From Sphingobium baderi (lineage in GTDB: Bacteria > Pseudomonadota > Alphaproteobacteria > Sphingomonadales > Sphingomonadaceae): DNA of 10,566 nucleotides. The translations under genes and the position numbers were made by a program. Under the pieces are notes generated by a model. It searched no databases. It was not told the DNA's origin and worked only from the letters and a program-made list of their open reading frames with translations. Positions 5,618 to 10,566 of this stretch are shown here, one piece after another. The stretch covers positions 1 to 10,566 of the forward strand of contig NZ_CP013270.1 in the NCBI RefSeq assembly GCF_001456115.1, written 5' to 3'. Position 1 is the first letter of the stretch, and every line of letters begins with the position of its first letter.

Positions 5618-6937
5618 TTAGTCCCCGACCCCTTGCCCCTGATTTCCAAGGCCGCGCTGGGCCTGCCGCTGCTTGCGCCTGACCTGTTCCTGCTGCTTCA
5701 GTTCGGCCCGGGCAGCGGGAAGCCGAGCGGCCCATTCCGGTCGCTCGCGCTCTAGCTTCCGCTCTGCCTTGGCTTCGTTTCCAAAGCCCCGGAAATAGCC
5801 CCGGACACGCTCAAGCCGGTCGCGAAGCGTCTTCTCTCGCTTCGCCCTCCACTCCTTGATGCCCTTCGCTACCTGCTGCCAAGCCGCCTCGGCCTTCTCG
5901 TAGGACCCTCGCTGAAACCTGCCGAAAAGTCCCGTTGGCGCCTTCGGGCGCTGCTCGTCATGCTTCCATTCACGCTGCTGCCGCTCGCGCGAAATCTCCC
6001 GGATTTGGCCATCCAGCTTGTACTCAAGGAACTGGCTGCGCCGGTTCGCATTGGCGATCAGCTCCTTCTTGCGGGCGTCCCATGCCTTCACCAGCTCGGC
6101 CGCCGGCATCGCTTCGACCTGGCGCACCTTTTCCCGGCGCTCGCGCTCTGCCTTCAGGTCGATGATCTCGGCTGTCAGCGCCTTCCGCTGGGCATTGTTC
6201 GCCGCCACCTGCCGGTTGCCATCGGCGCGATCGCTGACACGGCCACGCCGCTCCATCTCCGAGGCCGTGGGGCCAAGATGGGTGGTCGCTTCCCGGTCGA
6301 TGCCCTGCGCCGCAAGGCTGCGCGCATCGATCCGCTCGGCCCGCCCCGCTTTAGCCAGGACAGAATTGGCCGTCTGTTCCCAAAGCCCCCGGACCGCCTT
6401 CACCTCGTCGGCAGCAGGGCCAAGCCCCTGTGCCCGGCGGGCCTTGTCCGATAGCTCGATGCTGGCCTTGTCCCCCATGACCGGCTCCCCCCTCTCCCCC
6501 CGGCTCACCTGCCGGGTGGTGGTGAGGATGTGCGCATGGTGATTCCGGTTGTCGCCTTCCCGGTCGGGCTGGTGGACGCACACGTCCACGGCCACGCCGT
6601 ACCGGCGGGCCAGTTCGGCACCAAAGGACAGAGCGAGTTCGTGCCGCTGTCCCGCGTCCAGTTCGGACGGCAGCGCTACGATCCACTCGCGAGCGGTGCG
6701 GGCATCCTTCCGCTTCTCCGCGACCTCCGCCGCATTCCACAGCGCGGCCCGGTCGAGCGTTTCGCCATCCGCCGTGATGATGTCCGCCGACACCACCCCG
6801 CCCTTGCGGGTGTAGTCATGGACGAGGCCGGTGCGCTCATCGACCAACGCCGCGCCAGCCCGATACGCCGCAGCCGCAACGGACGAACGTCCGGCGGTGC
6901 GCGATATCGGCTTGGTGCTGGCGTGGTAGATCGCCAC
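5618..6937 (-). CDS. mobA: MobA/MobL-family MOBQ relaxase (unit 2)
   Basis: Second copy of the 439-aa relaxase, identical in protein sequence to the unit 1 copy (Tyr25; E84; H122, H134, H136). GTG start with the GGAAGGAAG ribosome site at the complement of 6941-6949. It ends with TAA 5 bp from the convergent rep stop. It faces the unit 3 oriT at 6995. Confidence 0.94.
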   Translation of the reverse strand: MAIYHASTKPISRTAGRSSVAAAAYRAGAALVDERTGLVHDYTRKGGVVSADIITADGETLDRAALWNAAEVAEKRKDARTAREWIVALPSELDAGQRHELALSFGAELARRYGVAVDVCVHQPDREGDNRNHHAHILTTTRQVSRGERGEPVMGDKASIELSDKARRAQGLGPAADEVKAVRGLWEQTANSVLAKAGRAERIDARSLAAQGIDREATTHLGPTASEMERRGRVSDRADGNRQVAANNAQRKALTAEIIDLKAERERREKVRQVEAMPAAELVKAWDARKKELIANANRRSQFLEYKLDGQIREISRERQQREWKHDEQRPKAPTGLFGRFQRGSYEKAEAAWQQVAKGIKEWRAKREKTLRDRLERVRGYFRGFGNEAKAERKLERERPEWAARLPAARAELKQQEQVRRKQRQAQRGLGNQGQGVGD

Positions 6938-6994
6938 CGACTTCCTTCCATTTGGTGCCCAACGGGGTTGCAGGGGTCGCCCCCTGCCGCACTG

Positions 6995-7024
6995 ACTTGC
7001 GCAGCAAGTCGTAAGTGCGCACTT
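6995..7024. other. oriT: oriT, MOBQ type (unit 3)
   Basis: Third copy of the hairpin (6995-7000 with 7004-7009) plus TAAGTGCG core. The inferred nick lies between 7019 and 7020. It is identical to the other two, so any of the three relaxase copies should act on it. Confidence 0.88.
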
Positions 7025-7064
7025 CGTGCTTTTCGCACTACGCCCGCCGCGCTATGCTGACAAC

Positions 7065-7322
7065 ATGGAAACGACCGCACGGCCCACCATCGACCAGAAA
7101 ATTGCCCGCAAGGAAGCCGAGCTTGCCCGGCTGCGTCAGCAGGGCCGGGCGCTCGAAACCGGCCAGAAGATCGTTCTCGGCGGCCTGCTCCTGAACGCCG
7201 CCAGGAACGACCCGGCGATCCGCAAATGGCTGATCGCGGAACTCCCCTCGGCTGTGACCCGCGAGGTGGACCGCAAGCGCCTCGCCCCCATCGTCGCGGA
7301 ACTGGTGAAGCTCGATGGCTAA
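7065..7322 (+). CDS. TraD/MobC-like mobilization accessory protein (unit 3)
   Basis: Third identical copy of the 85-aa accessory protein with the helical N-terminus and the GQKIVLGGLLLNAA segment. The ATG at 7065 is preferred over an in-frame GTG at 7026. Identity to the other copies contrasts with the diverged rep of this unit, showing that the transfer and replication modules of this unit have different histories. Confidence 0.75.
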   Translation: METTARPTIDQKIARKEAELARLRQQGRALETGQKIVLGGLLLNAARNDPAIRKWLIAELPSAVTREVDRKRLAPIVAELVKLDG

Positions 7323-7500
7323 GGCCCACGGAGTTCGCCGCCTGACCCCTGCCGGGCTGGTCTTGGCCGGGGCCGTCACGGGCGCCGCGATAGGCGGGGT
7401 GCTTGGGCTGATGCGCTGGCAGCAGGATCGGCAGCCCTCTCCCCCCCGCCCGGAACCGGAGGCACCAAAGGCGCAAGGTGACAGGGTTATAATTCGATGA
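7315..7500 (+). CDS. Small glycine-zipper membrane protein (unit 3)
   Basis: Third identical copy of the 61-aa protein: basic start, one membrane helix with a G19/G23/G27/G31 zipper, Pro-rich tail. It overlaps the end of the TraD-like gene by 8 bases. Function unknown. Confidence 0.7.
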   Translation: MAKAHGVRRLTPAGLVLAGAVTGAAIGGVLGLMRWQQDRQPSPPRPEPEAPKAQGDRVIIR

Positions 7501-7635
7501 CCTTCGGGAAATGCCCTAGGAAGCCCGTAGAGCGCCGATAGGCACGTTTAGGCCCTCTCCCCTATCCGGTTGCTCTATCGCGGCTCTGTGGCGCTGAAAT
7601 CGCCTCCTAGCCCCCCCTGATAGCCCTTCCTGCCC
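7501..7635. other. Short non-coding stretch with competing stems (unit 3)
   Basis: No gene seen. Identical to the unit 2 stretch, with the alternative stems at 7530-7541 and 7575-7586. Confidence 0.3.
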
Positions 7636-7647
7636 TTGGAGCCTGTT

Positions 7648-7845
7648 ATGACGTTGGAGACTTCGCCCTACGATCCGACCGATCACCTCAACACCGAGGA
7701 ACGGATTGCAGCCTACCTTGAGGCTGCATGGGAAGGCGCAGACGAGTTCACGGACATGGAGAAGCGGTTTGCCTTTCTCACCAACTGTTTCGAGGTTGTC
7801 CTGCTAGCCCGGCAACGCTGGTTCCTGACCCGATTGACGCATTGA
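7648..7845 (+). CDS. Short protein resembling the N-terminus of addiction-module antidotes (unit 3)
   Basis: Identical second copy of the 65-aa protein at 4057-4254. GGAG at 7638-7641 precedes the ATG by six bases and favours this start over TTG at 7636. The antidote-like pattern covers residues 4-32 only; residues 33-65 (FTDMEKRFAFLTN onward) match no domain I recognise. No partner toxin is in this unit. Confidence 0.6.
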   Translation: MTLETSPYDPTDHLNTEERIAAYLEAAWEGADEFTDMEKRFAFLTNCFEVVLLARQRWFLTRLTH

Positions 7846-7874
7846 CCCTACCGCCCTCGCAGGCATGATGATCC

Positions 7875-7954
7875 TGCTGCGGCCCTTTTTCTCAACTTCC
7901 CCTGCGTGCGGGGGATTGGGGGTGCAGGTAACGATCCCCCTTGGGGCCGCAGCA
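7875..7954. other. Structured GC-rich element (unit 3)
   Basis: Third copy of the element with the 11-bp inverted repeat (7875-7885 with 7944-7954) and the inner GGGGGAT stem. It matches the unit 2 copy. Beyond it, 7846-8238 contains only the palindrome, the iterons and the operator. Confidence 0.5.
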
Positions 7955-8014
7955 ACCCTCCCGACATGACGCGCGCCGCGACCAGCGGCGCTCCATTTTC
8001 AATCGGTGTCCCCC

Positions 8015-8069
8015 GTCAGTGTGAGTGTCAGTGTCAGTGTCTGTTCCAGACTCTGCCACTCACACTGAC
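8015..8069. repeat. Palindrome beside the iterons (unit 3)
   Basis: Same as the unit 2 palindrome (left arm 8015-8031, right arm 8053-8069 with the one mismatch). Here it stands before type B iterons, so the same palindrome sequence is used with both iteron types. Confidence 0.78.
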
Positions 8070-8084
8070 ACTAGGGGGCTAAAA

Positions 8085-8194
8085 ATGGAGACGCCGGAGG
8101 GTAAAAATGGAGACGCCGGAGGGTATGAGTGGAGACGCCGGAGGGTATGAGTGGAGACGCCGGAGGGTATGAGTGGAGACGCCGGAGGGGTGTG
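8085..8194 (+). repeat. oriV: Replication origin iterons, 5 x 22 bp, type B (unit 3)
   Basis: Five iterons starting at 8085, 8107, 8129, 8151 and 8173. Repeats 3-5 begin GTGGAG and repeats 1-2 begin ATGGAG, in place of ACAGAC. The following ACGCCGGAGGG is the same as in type A and repeats 3 and 4 also keep TATGA. Thus the change is confined to the first six bases of the repeat. The last repeat ends GGTGTG. Confidence 0.93.
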
Positions 8195-8238
8195 TGGAGA
8201 TATTGACAGTGGATAGACACTTTTTATAAACTCCACTA
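8194..8238 (+). promoter_or_regulatory. rep promoter and operator, type B (unit 3)
   Basis: A near-consensus promoter, TTGACA (8203-8208), 16-bp spacer, TATAAA (8225-8230). Half-sites GTGGAG (8194-8199) and GTGGAT (8209-8214) are direct, and CTCCAC (8231-8236) is inverted, ending two bases before the ATG as in type A. All three half-sites have changed with the iterons. The predicted transcription start (8237-8239) falls at the ATG and no Shine-Dalgarno sequence exists, so the mRNA should be leaderless. The promoter looks stronger than the type A one. Confidence 0.8.
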
Positions 8239-9204
8239 ATGGAGCAAATAGCCGTCTCGTCCGCTGCGCTCGCACTCCGAGCAGAAAAGCCGCTCACTCC
8301 GGCTATGATCTCAACGCTGTGGGAGATTGCGGCTGTCCTTGATGAGGATCGCATACCTGCCAATGTGCCCAACTCGGTCTGGCTATCGATCCCCACGGCG
8401 CGCTTGCGTGGCCCCAATGCAAGGCAGGACAATGTCTGGCTCCGCGAGTGCTTGGAGCGCATGATTGGCCTCAAGCTGACCGGCCAGCACCGCAATGACG
8501 AATGGGGCGCAGTGCTGGTGGCCGAATGGCACATCACCGAAGGCGGATCGAAGGCCCGTATCCTGATCCCGCCTGCAGGCGTCCACGCGCTGCGCAGCAC
8601 CGGAAATTTCGTGAAGATCGAGACGACAGCGGCACATCGGCTCCCGCCCCATGCCCGCCGCCTCTATGCTCTGCTGGCCGACCGCAAGCGCCAGCGCGAA
8701 CCCTACGCCCAGTGGAGCGTAGACAACCTGCGTGGCCTGCTCGGCGTCGATGATAAACGGTCCTATGAGGTTTGGTCACAGTTCCGAAAATGGGTTCTGA
8801 CCCCCGCCATTGAGGCCATCAACGACTTCGGCACGGTGCGGGTGAAGATGACCACCGTGAAGTCCGGCCGGTCGGTTTCCGCCGTCCGCTTCGAATGGCG
8901 CTGGAAAGATCCGCACGATGCCGCCGATACGGTGGTGGAGAACGAGCGCCACAGCGACGCCCGGCGTAAAGACCCGCCGGAAAACCCGGATGCCCCGCCG
9001 CTGGTCGAAGGCGATCCGGTAGTGCGGGAAGGACTGGCCCAGCTTGTAGCGGACCTCGGGAACTCCAAGCGAGTCCAGGAGCCCGAACAGATGGACGTGG
9101 AAACCTACCTCGCGCTCAGGGATGAGGACCGTCCTGAATACCCGATCACCGATGATGAGCGGGCATGGCTCGACATGAGGCCGGTCGGAAACGAGGAACT
9201 GTGA
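8239..9204 (+). CDS. rep: Rep_3-family replication initiator, type B (unit 3)
   Basis: A 321-aa initiator, same length and architecture as type A but a different allele. Most changes lie in winged-helix domain 1 (residues 2-121, with many silent changes too). Residues 122-176 are identical. Seven substitutions cluster at 177-192 (D177E, R178V, D181Q, T184K, R185W, D188T, S192E), the expected recognition helix of domain 2. F206T and I207V follow, then 208-293 are identical and six changes lie near the C-terminus. It sits beside its own iteron type, so it probably recognises GTGGAG rather than ACAGAC. It ends 4 bp from the mobA stop. The family is clear; the specificity is inferred. Confidence 0.93.
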   Translation: MEQIAVSSAALALRAEKPLTPAMISTLWEIAAVLDEDRIPANVPNSVWLSIPTARLRGPNARQDNVWLRECLERMIGLKLTGQHRNDEWGAVLVAEWHITEGGSKARILIPPAGVHALRSTGNFVKIETTAAHRLPPHARRLYALLADRKRQREPYAQWSVDNLRGLLGVDDKRSYEVWSQFRKWVLTPAIEAINDFGTVRVKMTTVKSGRSVSAVRFEWRWKDPHDAADTVVENERHSDARRKDPPENPDAPPLVEGDPVVREGLAQLVADLGNSKRVQEPEQMDVETYLALRDEDRPEYPITDDERAWLDMRPVGNEEL

Positions 9205-9208
9205 GGGG

Positions 9209-10528
9209 CTAGTCCCCGACCCCTTGCCCCTGATTTCCAAGACCGCGCTGGGCCTGCCGCTGCTTGCGCCTGACCTGTTCCTGCTGCTTCAGTTCGGCCC
9301 GGGCAGCGGGAAGCCGAGCGGCCCAATCTGGGCGTTCGCGCTCTAGTTTCCGCTCTGCCTTGGCTTCGTTTCCAAAGCCCCGGAAATAGCCCCGGACACG
9401 CTCAAGCCGGTCGCGAAGCGTCTTCTCTCGCTTCGCCCTCCACTCCTTGATGCCCTTCGCTACCTGCTGCCAAGCCGCCTCGGCCTTCTCGTAGGACCCT
9501 CGCTGAAACCTGCCGAAAAGTCCCGTTGGCGCCTTCGGGCGCTGCTCGTCATGCTTCCATTCACGCTGCTGCCGCTCGCGCGAAATCTCCCGGATTTGGC
9601 CATCCAGCTTGTACTCAAGGAACTGGCTGCGCCGGTTCGCATTGGCGATCAGCTCCTTCTTGCGGGCGTCCCATGCCTTCACCAGCTCGGCCGCCGGCAT
9701 CGCTTCGACCTGGCGCACCTTTTCCCGGCGCTCGCGCTCTGCCTTCAGGTCGATGATCTCGGCTGTCAGCGCCTTCCGCTGGGCATTGTTCGCCGCCACC
9801 TGCCGGTTGCCATCGGCGCGATCGCTGACACGGCCACGCCGCTCCATCTCCGAGGCCGTGGGGCCAAGATGGGTGGTCGCTTCCCGGTCGATGCCCTGCG
9901 CCGCAAGGCTGCGCGCATCGATCCGCTCGGCCCGCCCCGCTTTAGCCAGGACAGAATTGGCCGTCTGTTCCCAAAGCCCCCGGACCGCCTTCACCTCGTC
10001 GGCAGCAGGGCCAAGCCCCTGTGCCCGGCGGGCCTTGTCCGATAGCTCGATGCTGGCCTTGTCCCCCATGACCGGCTCCCCCCTCTCCCCCCGGCTCACC
10101 TGCCGGGTGGTGGTGAGGATGTGCGCATGGTGATTCCGGTTGTCGCCTTCCCGGTCGGGCTGGTGGACGCACACGTCCACGGCCACGCCGTACCGGCGGG
10201 CCAGTTCGGCACCAAAGGACAGAGCGAGTTCGTGCCGCTGTCCCGCGTCCAGTTCGGACGGCAGCGCTACGATCCACTCGCGAGCGGTGCGGGCATCCTT
10301 CCGCTTCTCCGCGACCTCCGCCGCATTCCACAGCGCGGCCCGGTCGAGCGTTTCGCCATCCGCCGTGATGATGTCCGCCGACACCACCCCGCCCTTGCGG
10401 GTGTAGTCATGGACGAGGCCGGTGCGCTCATCGACCAACGCCGCGCCAGCCCGATACGCCGCAGCCGCAACGGACGAACGTCCGGCGGTGCGCGATATCG
10501 GCTTGGTGCTGGCGTGGTAGATCGCCAC
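9209..10528 (-). CDS. mobA: MobA/MobL-family MOBQ relaxase (unit 3)
   Basis: Third copy of the 439-aa relaxase. It differs from the others by E401D and a few silent changes near the C-terminus and uses TAG rather than TAA as stop. These changes all lie within about 150 bp of the rep end, as if carried in with the rep allele. The relaxase domain (Tyr25, E84, H122/H134/H136) is unchanged. GTG start with ribosome site at the complement of 10532-10540. Across the joined window ends it faces the oriT at 20. Confidence 0.94.
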   Translation of the reverse strand: MAIYHASTKPISRTAGRSSVAAAAYRAGAALVDERTGLVHDYTRKGGVVSADIITADGETLDRAALWNAAEVAEKRKDARTAREWIVALPSELDAGQRHELALSFGAELARRYGVAVDVCVHQPDREGDNRNHHAHILTTTRQVSRGERGEPVMGDKASIELSDKARRAQGLGPAADEVKAVRGLWEQTANSVLAKAGRAERIDARSLAAQGIDREATTHLGPTASEMERRGRVSDRADGNRQVAANNAQRKALTAEIIDLKAERERREKVRQVEAMPAAELVKAWDARKKELIANANRRSQFLEYKLDGQIREISRERQQREWKHDEQRPKAPTGLFGRFQRGSYEKAEAAWQQVAKGIKEWRAKREKTLRDRLERVRGYFRGFGNEAKAERKLERERPDWAARLPAARAELKQQEQVRRKQRQAQRGLGNQGQGVGD

Positions 10529-10566
10529 CGACTTCCTTCCATTTGGTGCCCAACGGGGTTGCAGGG

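Larger units (their letters stand above)
3385..6975. repeat. Plasmid unit 2 of the trimer (chimeric unit)
   Basis: Same gene order as the other units, 3591 bp. Its left part, up to the palindrome at about 4478, shows no difference from unit 3, including the 65-aa gene and the changed bases in the palindrome. Its right part, from the iterons on, shows no difference from unit 1. It therefore joins the left module of one parent to the right module of another. Confidence 0.93.
6976..10566. repeat. Plasmid unit 3 of the trimer (different replication specificity)
   Basis: Same order and length (3591 bp) as unit 2 and indistinguishable from it up to the first iteron. From 8085 to about 9353 (iterons, operator, rep and the 3' tail of mobA) it is a diverged allele. 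From about 9360 to the end it again matches the other units. Confidence 0.95.

Overview
The window reads as one complete circular plasmid of 10,566 bp opened just upstream of an origin of transfer. The last bases (ending at 10566) run into the first bases exactly as the two internal unit junctions do (3384/3385 and 6975/6976), so the ends close seamlessly. It is a head-to-tail array of three versions of the same small mobilizable plasmid: unit 1 (1-3384), unit 2 (3385-6975) and unit 3 (6976-10566). GC content is high, the initiator is a Rep_3-type winged-helix protein, and the transfer genes are of the MOBQ (MobA/MobL plus TraD-like) type. Together these suggest an alphaproteobacterium, perhaps a sphingomonad, but no chromosomal marker is present to confirm this.

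Each unit has the same order: oriT (short inverted repeat plus a GTAAGTGCG nick core); an 85-aa TraD/MobC-like accessory gene overlapping a 61-aa glycine-zipper membrane protein gene (+ strand); a non-coding stretch, which in units 2 and 3 carries a 65-aa protein resembling the N-terminus of addiction-module antidotes; a structured GC-rich element; a long palindrome; five 22-bp iterons; a rep promoter/operator built from iteron half-sites; rep (321 aa, + strand); and the convergent MobA/MobL relaxase gene (439 aa, - strand), whose start faces the next oriT. There is no cargo gene, partition system, resolvase or recognisable resolution site.

The units differ in two modules. The left module (from about 574 to the palindrome in unit 1, and its equivalents) is of one type in unit 1, which lacks the 65-aa gene, and another type in units 2 and 3. 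The right module (iterons, rep, 3' tail of mobA) is of one type in units 1 and 2 and another in unit 3. Unit 2 is therefore a chimera matching unit 3 on its left and unit 1 on its right, with the switch falling between the palindrome and the first iteron. oriT, the accessory genes and most of mobA show no differences that I could find.

The most striking feature is coordinated change of replication specificity. In unit 3 the first six bases of every iteron, two further direct half-sites and the inverted half-site at the rep promoter have all changed from ACAGAC to GTGGAG-type sequence, while the remaining 16 bases of the iteron are kept. The unit 3 Rep protein has changed in parallel in its first winged-helix domain and in a tight cluster (residues 177-192) where the Rep_3 recognition helix should lie. 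The plasmid therefore appears to carry two replication specificities on one mobilization backbone. The main alternative is an assembly that has concatenated co-resident monomers.
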